The notes under the pieces: model-generated
Databases searched by the model: none
Seen by the model: only the letters and a program-made list of their open reading frames with translations
What the model was told of the DNA's origin: nothing
Program-made: the position numbers and the translations under genes
Source: JAMQKA01 sp031569985
GTDB lineage: Bacteria; Bacteroidota; Rhodothermia; Balneolales; Balneolaceae
Length of the DNA stretch: 64,000 bases
Reading direction: 5' to 3'
NCBI RefSeq assembly: GCF_031569985.1
Contig: NZ_JAMQKA010000028.1
Coordinates: forward strand, 10,244 to 74,243
Shown: piece by piece, positions 17,783 through 26,332 of the stretch
Layout of the letters: each line of letters starts with the position of its first letter
How positions within the stretch are numbered: the stretch's first letter is position 1

Positions 17783-19120
17783 TCAGTCAGCCGCCTGCTC
17801 CGTAACAATTCCCATCAGGCGATAAAGCTCCGTCTCGGCCGCTTTGGCCTCAAAACGGGCCTGGATCAACCGGCTCTCCGCATCGATGAGCGTGCGCTGG
17901 GCTTCCCGCAGTTCTATAGAATTGATCGTGCCCAGCTTGAAGCGCTCAAGCGCAATATCCACGGTCTGCTCCGCATATACCAGGTTTTCTTCCTCCAGTT
18001 TCACTAGCCTGAGGGCATTTAGATAGCTGTTAAACTCAGAGTTGATACCGGCTTTCACCTGCTGCTGTTGCTCTTGGAAAGAGAGGCGTTGGTTTTTGAG
18101 CGCAATCTGTGCATTCTGTCGTCTCCGCTCCCTGTTAAACCCATCGAAAAGCGTTATCCGCGCCGTTAGTCCATAATTAAAACCGGTGCTCTGGCTCAGC
18201 TCCAGGAACCCGGCACCGGATTCATTCAAATTGTACCCATAGCCGACATTCAGATCTAGTTCGGGGAATCGCTCAGCCTTGATCTCTTTGATCTCAAGCT
18301 CTGTCACTCGCTCATTGGTTTTGGCTACGGCCAGCTGCAAATTATCTGAAAGGGCTTTTTCAACAATCTCCTCATATTCTAACTCTTGGTTTACCGGGAT
18401 ATCGGCCTGCACTGCAAACTGCTGATCTACATCGCGACCCATCAGCTCATTGAGCAAAAGTTTTGCGTCGTGTAGTGTTATCTCCTGCCGTATCATTGCA
18501 GCACGATCGGCGTTATAGTCGGCCCGGGCCTGCAGCAGGTCGTATTCGGAGCCGGAACCCAGATCCTTCCTCGTCTCCGCTATCTGGATCCGCTGTTCGG
18601 ATAGCTCAAGCGTACTTTCAAGGACATCTGCTATCTTTTTCTGCCGTACAATGTTAAAATAAGCGGTAATGATCTGTGCAATTCTATTTTCTATCGCCAG
18701 GCGTGACTCGATAGCTCCCAACTCTTTCAGTTCACTCAATCGCTGATATGTAGTAAACATTCCCAGTCCGTCAAAAATGGTCCAGTTCAGTGATGCCGAG
18801 GCATTCGTTGTCGTCGTCTCAGCACCGTCGACATCCCGGTCGGGTATACTGTTGCCCGAAAACTCTGTCTTACTGTCTTCTATTCTTTTTGTTCGGGATG
18901 CGGTAGCCGATAACTCAGGGAAAAAACCTGCATTCCCATACGACTGGTTGTTCTCAGCGATATCGGCAACGTTTCGGGCAATGCGAATCGAAAAGTTATT
19001 TTCCAGCCCAATTCTGATTGCTTCGTCTAAACGGAGAACTTCCGGTTCCTTATTTTGAGCAAGAAGAGATGGCACAAACAGCACGCAAATTGCTGCTAAG
19101 ATGATAATGATACGAATCAT
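17783..19120 (-). CDS. TolC-family outer-membrane efflux protein
   Basis: The outer-membrane duct of an RND tripartite pump, 445 residues. A signal peptide (about 1-21) is followed by two homologous OEP repeats with long helices. Typical traits are LRLDEAIRIGLENNFSIRIARN at the start, GSGSEYDLLQARADYNADRA in the first repeat and FKLGTINSIELREAQRTLIDAESRLIQARF in the second, split here only for description. The pump gene lies 325 bp upstream on the same strand. That gap holds repeat elements, so its link to the pump transcript may have been loosened. Confidence 0.92.
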   Translation of the reverse strand: MIRIIIILAAICVLFVPSLLAQNKEPEVLRLDEAIRIGLENNFSIRIARNVADIAENNQSYGNAGFFPELSATASRTKRIEDSKTEFSGNSIPDRDVDGAETTTTNASASLNWTIFDGLGMFTTYQRLSELKELGAIESRLAIENRIAQIITAYFNIVRQKKIADVLESTLELSEQRIQIAETRKDLGSGSEYDLLQARADYNADRAAMIRQEITLHDAKLLLNELMGRDVDQQFAVQADIPVNQELEYEEIVEKALSDNLQLAVAKTNERVTELEIKEIKAERFPELDLNVGYGYNLNESGAGFLELSQSTGFNYGLTARITLFDGFNRERRRQNAQIALKNQRLSFQEQQQQVKAGINSEFNSYLNALRLVKLEEENLVYAEQTVDIALERFKLGTINSIELREAQRTLIDAESRLIQARFEAKAAETELYRLMGIVTEQAAD

Positions 19121-19178
19121 GTGAATTATTATTTATGAATTGAGCCTGAATTTACTGTAGAAACCGAAAAAAATACCG

Positions 19179-19328
19179 TAACGCGTTTAGGAAGACAGCT
19201 GTCGGAGATATCTTGGTAACAAGTGACGTTGATCAAATATTTACCTGGTTCAACGACCATGAACCTTGCGAGATCCTGAAACAAGTTCAGGATGACACAG
19301 AGGTTTCTTTCAATCTCTAAATACATTA
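19179..19328. mobile_element. MITE-like element, degenerate right end
   Basis: It begins with TAACGCGTTTAG (19179-19190), identical to the terminal repeat of the element at 59484-59710, and ends in a decayed CTAAATACATTA. Shared internal parts are a GACAGCTGTCGGAG block and the hairpin ATCCTGAA/TTCAGGAT (19273-19293) followed by GACACAGAGG. It lies between the pump and TolC genes. The only frame across it encodes no real protein. Confidence 0.6.
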
Positions 19329-19376
19329 CCGTTTGCTTTTTAGTACTACACAACATAAGAAACCTGCTTATCCACA

Positions 19377-19398
19377 GCGCAGGAATTAATTCCCGCGC
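19377..19398. repeat. Palindromic dispersed repeat, copy 1
   Basis: A near-palindrome centred on GGAATTAATTCC with GCGC ends, one base off perfect. The flanks CTTATC on the left and AAGTGATGGG on the right match the copy at 24080-24101 in the opposite orientation. Confidence 0.75.
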
Positions 19399-19445
19399 AA
19401 GTGATGGGGCTATATTGTAATGTATTGGATTCACAGATATCAATC

Positions 19446-22400
19446 TTAAACAGGCTCGTATTTACTCTCAGCTTTCCTGACCGTTTCTTTGTCAATTAGA
19501 TCATCCTGGCTTTTCACGGGCGACAGGTATGAATACATCGCAGGAATCACATAAAGCGTGAGGATACTCCCGAGCAGCAGTCCCCCGATCACGGCAATAC
19601 CCATCGAGGTTCGGCTTTCAGCTCCAGCGCCCAGTGCCAGAGCGATCGGAAGAATTCCCAGGATCGTAGACAGACTGGTCATCAAAATCGGTCGAAATCG
19701 TGCCACAGATGCGTCCTTTATAGCCTCCATAATGCTGAGTCCGTGCTCCTGGCGCTGGTTGGCAAACTCCACGATCAGGATCCCGTTCTTGGTCACCAGC
19801 CCGATCAGCATAATCATCCCTATTTTACTGAAAATGTTGAGCGTCTGATCAAAATACCAGATAGAAAGCAGTGCTCCAGCGAGCGCAAGGGGCACGGTAA
19901 ACAGGATAATAAATGGATCCCGGAAGCTCTCGAACTGTGCGGCAAGCACCAGGTATATGAGCGCAAGGGCCAGGATGAAGATAAAATTCAGGTTGGAGGC
20001 GCTCTCTTCAAAGTCGCGGGAGGGACCGCTCAGGCTGGTGGAAAAAGAGTCGTCCAGTACCCGCTGCCCAATCTCATTCATAGCATCGATCCCTTCGCCG
20101 ATCGTCCGTCCGGGAGCCAGTCCGGCGGAGATGGTAGCCGCTGCAAACCGGTTGAAACGGAACAGTTGCGGTGGACTGCTTTCTTCACTAATCGTTACCA
20201 CGTTATCAAGCTGAATTAACTCATTGCGGGTATTCCGGACGTAAAGCGATTTCAGATCGACCGGTTCATCCCTGTTTTCCCTGGTTACCTGTCCAATCAC
20301 CCATTGTTGTTTCCCGTCCATGATAAAGTATCCAAACCGCTGACCACTGAAGGAAAGTTGTAGCGTTTGCGCAATATCGGCCACCGAGACACCCAGCGCC
20401 CGTGCTCGTTCACGGTCAATCTGGACACGCAGTTCCGGGCGGTTAAACTTCAGGTTTACATCGGGAAAGGTTAACACGGGATGATTGCGGGCTTCCGCCA
20501 AAAACTTTGGAATGACCTCCTTGAGCTGATCCAGGTTTTGGGCCTGCAGCACATATTGAACAGGCAATCCCAAACTTCTTGTACCAATACTTTGCGGTTC
20601 TGAAACGAACGTCTGCGCCCCACTCAAATTACGTACCACGCCGCTGAGCTGGTTGGCGATCTGGTGCTGCGACCGCTCCCGTTCGTCCGGATCATTCAGA
20701 ATAAGAAATGCGAACCCTGAGTTCACCGAGCTGGAGGCCCCGAATCCCGGCGATGTCACCGAAATCACGGCTTCACTTTCCGGAACGGTATCCTGAACGG
20801 CGGTAATTAGCTTGTCCATATAGTGATCCATGTATTCAAACGAAGCGCCTTCAGGCCCCTCGGCAAACATCCGAATACCGCTGCGATCCTCGAGCGGTGC
20901 CACTTCCTCGGGAAGAATGGTGCCAAATCCAACAATTGCCACACCCGTCACTGCAATGATGACAAAAGCCAGCCAGCGCTTGGCCATAAACCGATCGAGG
21001 CTGTCTTTATAAACCTCATTCATTTTCTTGAAAAACGGTTCTGTCTTGTAGTAAAACCAGCTGTGCTTCTGCCCTTTTTTAAGGAATTTGGATGACAACA
21101 TCGGTGTAAGAGTCAGTGCCACAAATGTGGAGATAATGACTGCTCCAGCGATAACCACCCCAAACTCCCGGAAAAGCCGCCCGGTCACACCTCCTATGAA
21201 CAGGATCGGCATAAATACCGAAACCAGGGCAAGTGATGTGGCCACCACAGCGAAAAAGATCTCTTTAGATCCTAAAATCCCCGCTTCAACAGGATTCCAA
21301 CCCTGCTCAATTTTGGCATAAATATTTTCAAGTACGACAATGGCATCATCCACCACCAGGCCGATGGCAAGAACGATAGCCAGCAGGGTGAGCACATTAA
21401 TTGAGAAGTCGACCAGGAACATGATGAAAAAAGCCCCGATGAGTGCAATCGGAATCACAATGATCGGGATTACGGTAGTTCGCCAATCCCTCAAAAACAG
21501 GAAAATGATGAGGATTACGAGTGCAAGCGCAATAAAAATAGTCTGTTGCACCTCGTTGACCGACTGCTCAATATATTCAGTGGAGTCAAAGCCCGTCGCA
21601 ATCTCGATATCGGGTGGAAGATCTTTTTTAATGTTCTCTACCCTGCTGAAGAACTCCTGTGTAATATCCAGCTGGTTGGCTCCCGGCTGGGCGACCGCCA
21701 CCACGCCCACCATCGGCACCCCATCGCGTTTCAGGATGGTGCGCTCGTTTTGGGGTCCCAACTCAGCACGACCGATATCACGGAACCGGATCGTATTCCC
21801 ATTCTGCTCGCTGATGATCAGGTTGTTAAACTCTTCCACCTCCGTCATTCGCCCCATGGTGCGGATTGTCAGCTCAGTGGTATTTCCCTCTATTCGGCCG
21901 GACGGGAGCTCTACGTTTTCGCGATTCAAAGCGCTGCGAACATCCAAAGGGGTGAGATCGTAAGCAGCAAGTTTTATTGGGTCCATCCACATGCGAATGG
22001 CGTATTCCTTGGATCCCCAGATATCCACGCTGCTCACGCCCGGAATGGTTTGCAGGCGCTCCTTGAAAATATTGTCCGCAATGCTGGTCAAATCCAGCAG
22101 GTTGCGGCGCTCGCTGTTCACATTCAAAAACACAATCGGAAACGCATCCGCATCCGCTTTAGAAACGACCGGAGGTTCTGCATCGGGCGGCAGGTTTTGC
22201 ATGGCACGGGAAACGCGGTCGCGCACGTCATTGGCAGCGGTCTCCAGGTCCACATCCAGGTCGAATTCCACGGTGATAGTACTTCGTCCCTCCCGGCTGG
22301 TCGAAGAGAGAGTCCGAATGCCGGCAATACCGTTGATCGATTCCTCCAGCGGCTCGGTGATCTGGGTCTCAATCACATCCGCATTGGCCCCGATGTAAGA

Positions 22401-22547
22401 AGTACTGACCGTGATAATAGGGGGATCCACTGCCGGGTATTCCCGCACCCCGAGATAGGTAAACGAAATAATACCAAACAACACGATAACAATAGACATC
22501 ACCGATGCCAGTACCGGCCTGCGAATACTCAACGACGATAGACTCAT
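19446..22547 (-). CDS. RND-family efflux pump, AcrB/MexF type
   Basis: A proton-driven inner-membrane exporter of 1033 residues, the normal length, with 12 predicted membrane helices and two large periplasmic loops. Proton-relay residues are visible as the Asp pair in GLVVDDAIVVLENI (helix 4) and the Lys in GLVTKNGILIVEFANQ (helix 10). The N-terminal pattern SIRRPVLASVMSIVIVLFG and the Y/F-rich start of the porter domain match hydrophobe/amphiphile exporters. It follows the adaptor gene by 144 bp, or by 18 bp if the broken adaptor frame is counted to its original stop. The substrate is unknown. Confidence 0.95.
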   Translation of the reverse strand: MSLSSLSIRRPVLASVMSIVIVLFGIISFTYLGVREYPAVDPPIITVSTSYIGANADVIETQITEPLEESINGIAGIRTLSSTSREGRSTITVEFDLDVDLETAANDVRDRVSRAMQNLPPDAEPPVVSKADADAFPIVFLNVNSERRNLLDLTSIADNIFKERLQTIPGVSSVDIWGSKEYAIRMWMDPIKLAAYDLTPLDVRSALNRENVELPSGRIEGNTTELTIRTMGRMTEVEEFNNLIISEQNGNTIRFRDIGRAELGPQNERTILKRDGVPMVGVVAVAQPGANQLDITQEFFSRVENIKKDLPPDIEIATGFDSTEYIEQSVNEVQQTIFIALALVILIIFLFLRDWRTTVIPIIVIPIALIGAFFIMFLVDFSINVLTLLAIVLAIGLVVDDAIVVLENIYAKIEQGWNPVEAGILGSKEIFFAVVATSLALVSVFMPILFIGGVTGRLFREFGVVIAGAVIISTFVALTLTPMLSSKFLKKGQKHSWFYYKTEPFFKKMNEVYKDSLDRFMAKRWLAFVIIAVTGVAIVGFGTILPEEVAPLEDRSGIRMFAEGPEGASFEYMDHYMDKLITAVQDTVPESEAVISVTSPGFGASSSVNSGFAFLILNDPDERERSQHQIANQLSGVVRNLSGAQTFVSEPQSIGTRSLGLPVQYVLQAQNLDQLKEVIPKFLAEARNHPVLTFPDVNLKFNRPELRVQIDRERARALGVSVADIAQTLQLSFSGQRFGYFIMDGKQQWVIGQVTRENRDEPVDLKSLYVRNTRNELIQLDNVVTISEESSPPQLFRFNRFAAATISAGLAPGRTIGEGIDAMNEIGQRVLDDSFSTSLSGPSRDFEESASNLNFIFILALALIYLVLAAQFESFRDPFIILFTVPLALAGALLSIWYFDQTLNIFSKIGMIMLIGLVTKNGILIVEFANQRQEHGLSIMEAIKDASVARFRPILMTSLSTILGILPIALALGAGAESRTSMGIAVIGGLLLGSILTLYVIPAMYSYLSPVKSQDDLIDKETVRKAESKYEPV

Positions 22548-22565
22548 GCCCGTTACCTCGACTAT

Positions 22566-23639
22566 TTATTGAATTTCATTTAATACCACCGGCATACCCG
22601 GCTGAACCTGCAGCAGTCCGGTAGTCAATACCGTATCACCAGCACTTACTCCCTGTACAATCTGCACTTTTTCTTCTGTACGGATCCCCGTTTACACGCG
22701 CTGTTCCATGACCTGCCCGTTGCTGTACATGAATACTTTCTGTCCCTGGATTTCAGGAACCAGGGCGATTGTCGGGAGCATGAGTGCGTCATCAATTGTA
22801 TCGAGCACGAGCTTAATATCGGCGAACGCACCGGGGACCAGCAGTCCTTCATCATTGTTGCTCCTGGCCCTGATCTGCAAGGTCCGCGTCTGCGAATTGA
22901 TGCGCGGCTCAATCGCATAAATCTCTCCTTGAAACTCCCGGTCGGTCCCCTGAACGGTGAATGTAATCCTGTCTCCCACTTCTACCGTATTGACGTACCG
23001 TTCGGGAATGGAAAAATCGAGCTTTATCGGGTTTATGCTTTGTAACGAAGCGATACGTGTTGTAGGCGAAATGTAGCTGCCTTCACTCACATATTTGAGT
23101 CCCACCCGGCCGTTGAAGGGAGCACGGATCTCCGTCTTTTCAATTTGGGCTTTGATGAGAGCCACCTCAGATTTCAACACATTTACCTCGTTCAGCGTGG
23201 CATCGTAATCCTCTTGGCTGATGCCCCCTTTTTCGAGCAGTTTTTCTTGGCGCGACTCCCGCTCTGTGGCCAGATTCAGGCGATACTGTGCACGGGTGAG
23301 CTGAGCCTGCAGTTCGCTGTCATTAATCTTTAACAGGAGCTGCCCTTGTTTCACATTCCGCCCCTCCTCCAGGTAGATATCGGTAATTTTGCCGGAAATT
23401 TCGCTGCTTAGTTCCACTTCTTCATTTGCCAAAAGGGTGCCGGTTGTAAATATTTTGTCTTCCACACTATCGGTCCCCACCCGCACGGCATCCACCTGCA
23501 ATGCCGATCTGGCACTGGCAGCAGCTGAGTTCGCCGTATTGCTATCAGTGAACAGTGGTTTCACCTTGGGATAAGCGAGTGCTCCCAAAGCCACAAAAAG
23601 CGCCCCGACAAAAAGAATTCGTTTCGTGATTTGATTCAT
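22566..23639 (-). pseudogene. RND periplasmic adaptor (membrane fusion protein) cut by an in-frame TAA
   Basis: The frame from ATG 23639 codes for a membrane anchor, a lipoyl/coiled-coil hairpin (about 85-160), a beta-barrel and the start of the membrane-proximal domain, then meets TAA at 22692-22694 after residue 315 (GQVMEQRV). The same frame continues without interruption to a second TAA at 22566-22568. It gives a normal adaptor C-terminus of about 42 more residues (TGIRTEEKVQIVQGVSAGD, then QPGMPVVLNEIQ). A Lys codon (AAA) at the stop site would restore a 357-residue adaptor ending 18 bp before the pump gene. The truncated product would lack the last strands of the membrane-proximal domain. 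A sequencing error cannot be excluded. Confidence 0.85.
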
Positions 23640-24079
23640 TAATCTATAGTTAACCTTAAGAATAGTATATCATCCAGACTTGCATAATATCACTATCGTA
23701 CCTCTTTTCAGAGAGGAACTCTATTAATTAATGTAAAGTTCTTTCCTCGCATCCTTCAATAATTGCTACAATTTAAAGATTGCTTTCGACTTTTACATTA
23801 AATAGCGGATGTGGAGGTTTAGCTAGTACAGTTACCTGTTAAATCGTAACGTAATTGGGCCGCAAATTTGTACGTAGTCATCCTATTTCACATTTCTCCC
23901 TTGGAACCAGGATAGGCTGGATTAAAGGATGTACGGGATTACTTCTTATACAAACATTACATCCTGGTTCATCCAATAATCCTGTAAATCCCGGTTCTAA
24001 TTTTTATTCACCTATACACGTGCTTCACTCCACTTCTTTTGACACCACCCTATCTATCGTGGTTAATGGCCTATCACTT

Positions 24080-24101
24080 GCGCGGGAATTAATTCCCGCG
24101 C
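24080..24101. repeat. Palindromic dispersed repeat, copy 2
   Basis: A perfect 22-bp palindrome with GCGCGGG arms around AATTAATT. With its flanks (TATCACTTG left, CTTATC complement right) it matches the copy at 19377-19398 in inverted orientation over about 40 bp. Confidence 0.8.
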
Positions 24102-24213
24102 TACCGATAAGACGGTATCGGCTCCCCTGTTGTCGCTGGATTCCTCACAAAGGCCGTTTTTATATTGATCCGAATTGACCACTCAAATCTTATGCCTATA
24201 AAATAAATTTTTA

Positions 24214-24297
24214 TGCGCATTCCTTTTGAAGCAATGCGCATTCGTTTGTTAAGCTATAGGCATTCCTTTCTTAAGCAGTGCGCATAAATTCCTGAAG
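24214..24297. repeat. Degenerate 22-bp tandem repeat, three to four units
   Basis: Units begin at 24214, 24235, 24257 and 24279. The shared pattern is TGCGCATTC, T-rich, then TTAAGC or TGAAGC. The third unit starts TAGGCATTC and the fourth is partial. No protein is encoded. Confidence 0.65.
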
Positions 24298-24404
24298 TTG
24301 TACCTATTGCTTTTGGCAGTGATGTGCATCAGTTCTGTAAAGAATAGTTAGTATCTTCATTCGCAGATAGCCTGTGTTCGACTTGAGAATTACTCAAAAT
24401 AATA

Positions 24405-24427
24405 ACTGTCATCGCGAGGAGGCTTTG
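24405..24427. repeat. GCGAGGAGG-type interspersed repeat, copy 1
   Basis: ACTGTCATCGCGAGGAGG plus CTTTG recurs in inverted orientation with two differences at 43845-43866. Sequences of this form are common intergenic repeats in several bacterial groups. Confidence 0.55.
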
Positions 24428-24931
24428 TTGCCTTTTGGGCTCAACGATGATGTCGACGTGGCGATCTCCCCATCCGTCCAGTTGTCGGATTCCGAGGGTT
24501 ACTGAATCCTTCTCAATGATAGTTTTTATATCGAACCGAAATTAAATAACCTGAGGTATAAGTGGCATGGTACAAAAGTCTCTCCGTCGGCTGACGGAAG
24601 ATGATCCATCCGAGTTGTCTCCGACAGCAGTCGGAATGGATCCGAGGGGTGTTATTACGCCAATTGAAGAACACTTCCCACCCTCCTCAAGGAGGGAATT
24701 GAACCGTGCCGATTTCAACTTATGTGGGTCTTATATCGAACTGACGTTAGGGTATCCTATTGATTGTTTTGTACGTTCAACTACAGCATCTCCTTCCGGG
24801 ACTTTCCGGAGACTGATGGCATGCAGGAGCTTTCATTCAGAGGCTGCCTATTAAGAATTACGCGGGATCTCGCGGGGAATCATAACGTTGATTTAACAAC
24901 TGCCGTTATCAACGTTCAATAGCCCTTCGAG

Positions 24932-24952
24932 ATCCTGAAACAAGTTCAGGAT
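24932..24952. repeat. REP-like hairpin
   Basis: ATCCTGAA and TTCAGGAT flank the loop ACAAG. The identical hairpin occurs at 19273-19293, and an expanded version lies at 59630-59675. Confidence 0.7.
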
Positions 24953-25085
24953 GGCACTCAACATGTTTCTAGCCTGTTCAAGCCTTTATTCCAAATATTT
25001 CGACAAACCAACAAAGTGCGCAAAAATCATATCTTAGTGCTCTCTGTGGTTAAATAACATTTACTCGTTCATTTCGAATCGGGCA

Positions 25086-26225
25086 CTACTCATCGAAATA
25101 GGACAGATCCCACTCCTCATGCCATTGAATGAATGGCTGTCCATTTTCATCGAACTCTATTGGCAGCCAAACATACGTTCCGGTAATCGGGTTCTCCGGT
25201 TCCCAGCGGTCGCCCATGTAGATGTAGGCATCTTCTTTGCCCTGGACGTTTAAAATGAAAGTACTCTGGGAATCAAAGGTGATATCGGCTCTTTCACCCT
25301 TTGCTGGGTTCCCTGTCATCTGCCATTCCCCGAAAAGGGAGTCGGCCACCAGCAGGCGCGCGGGGTTGGGATCCCAACCGGTCGTCCCGGACGCAATTAT
25401 GTAATATTTCCCTACGTGCTTAAAGATAGCCGGGGCTTCATTAAACTTTCCGGGTAAAATCCGATTATACCTTCCTGTGAAAGATTGGAAGTCGTCACTT
25501 AGTTTAGAAATATGCAATGTAGCGTTCTCCTCGGCAGAGTGGATATGGTAAGCTGTTCCGTCATCATCCACAAACAGCGTCATATCACGTGACATCTGTC
25601 CACCTTTTTGGTCGCGCCGCAGGAACAGGCCGTCCACCAGCGCCTCACGCCAGGGATCGGTCCACCACTCCAGGGTGTCGGCATCGTACTTTTTACGCTT
25701 GGTTTCAGTGGTGGCACGCACGGGCCAGTCACCCGCATTGGGGCGGTAGCTGCGCAAGTAGCGGTAGGGGCCGGTCACATTCTCGCTAACGGCCACCCCG
25801 GTCCGCGCCGCGCTGTACCCCTGCCCTTTCAGCTCCAGGTGGAACCACATCACGTAGGTATCGGTCTTTTCATTATAGATCACTTTTGGTCGTTCAATAA
25901 TAGCTCCGGATACAATCTCACTATCGGGAGCATCCGATACGGCAAGCGCAACGCCTTCATTTTTCCAGTTGTACAAGTCTGTTGAGGAGTAAACCCGCAC
26001 TCCTACTTCTGCACGATTGTTTTCTCCCTTGTGTTCACCAAACCAGTAGTAGGTGCCATCCTGATATAAAATCCCGCCGCCATGAGCATTAATGTGAGTG
26101 CCGATGTCATCCAGCCATTGTTCACCGGGATGAAATTGTTCATACGGCTGGGCCCTCAAAAGAGAAAGGTCAGCAAGTAGAAGTGTACAGCTCAATACAA
26201 ATAGTGTTGCAAATTTATATTTCAT
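25086..26225 (-). CDS. Glycoside hydrolase family 43-like enzyme
   Basis: A secreted enzyme of 379 residues from ATG 26225 (MKYKFATLFVLSCTLLL, a signal peptide); the longer frame from 26270 adds 15 unlikely residues. The five-bladed propeller pattern of GH43 is visible: INAHGGGILYQDGTYYWFGE near the mature N-terminus, ERPKVIYNEKTDTYVMWFH, SRDMTLFVDDDGTAYHI, and NEAPAIFKHVGKYYIIASG with the probable general-acid Glu. The pattern is closest in my memory to subfamilies 24/34 acting on beta-galactan-type chains, but substrate is inferred. It is the last gene of PUL locus 2, after GH16, with a strong hairpin in the spacer. Confidence 0.85.
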   Translation of the reverse strand: MKYKFATLFVLSCTLLLADLSLLRAQPYEQFHPGEQWLDDIGTHINAHGGGILYQDGTYYWFGEHKGENNRAEVGVRVYSSTDLYNWKNEGVALAVSDAPDSEIVSGAIIERPKVIYNEKTDTYVMWFHLELKGQGYSAARTGVAVSENVTGPYRYLRSYRPNAGDWPVRATTETKRKKYDADTLEWWTDPWREALVDGLFLRRDQKGGQMSRDMTLFVDDDGTAYHIHSAEENATLHISKLSDDFQSFTGRYNRILPGKFNEAPAIFKHVGKYYIIASGTTGWDPNPARLLVADSLFGEWQMTGNPAKGERADITFDSQSTFILNVQGKEDAYIYMGDRWEPENPITGTYVWLPIEFDENGQPFIQWHEEWDLSYFDE

Positions 26226-26256
26226 AATATCTAACAACGAATAAGTAGTTTTTAAT

Positions 26257-26287
26257 CCACAGGGTAGCAAGCCCAGCTACCCTGTGG
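26257..26287. repeat. Perfect 12-bp stem hairpin between GH16 and GH43 genes
   Basis: CCACAGGGTAGC (26257-26268) pairs fully with GCTACCCTGTGG (26276-26287) around a 7-nt loop. Neither side has a T-run, so RNA processing or 3'-end protection of the GH16 message fits better than termination. Confidence 0.7.
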
Positions 26288-26332
26288 AGTTCCACCCTGT
26301 CGCAGTGTTGTGACATGATGGATAATGTACGG

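Larger units (their letters stand above)
23640..25085. other. Gene-free 1.45-kb repeat-rich region
   Basis: No reading frame here resembles a protein. The longest (24567-24854, plus) runs through hairpin repeats. Contents from left to right: AT-rich sequence, a 22-bp palindrome (24080-24101), 22-bp degenerate tandem repeats (24214-24297), a GTCATCGCGAGGAGG-type repeat (24405-24427), short hairpins around 24582-24635, a palindromic CCCTCCT/AGGAGGG pair near 24690, and the hairpin at 24932-24952. It separates the efflux operon from the end of PUL locus 2. Confidence 0.6.

Noticed and set aside
19129..19443. A 104-codon minus-strand frame between pump and tolC
   Set aside because: It runs through the MITE-like element and the palindromic repeat; its VILNLFQDL segment is simply the ATCCTGAA/TTCAGGAT hairpin translated.
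21546..22541. A 331-codon plus-strand frame opposite the RND pump gene
   Set aside because: Antisense shadow; His/Arg-rich composition and no domain pattern.
22646..22918. A 90-codon minus-strand frame over the broken adaptor end
   Set aside because: It is in another frame from the adaptor; the original C-terminus is restored in the adaptor's own frame, so no frameshift is needed.
24214..24297. CRISPR array
   Set aside because: Units of 22 bp are directly joined with no spacers, diverge from each other and have no cas gene nearby.
24567..24854. A 95-codon plus-strand frame in the gene-free region
   Set aside because: It translates several hairpin repeats, has no start context and shows no protein-like pattern.
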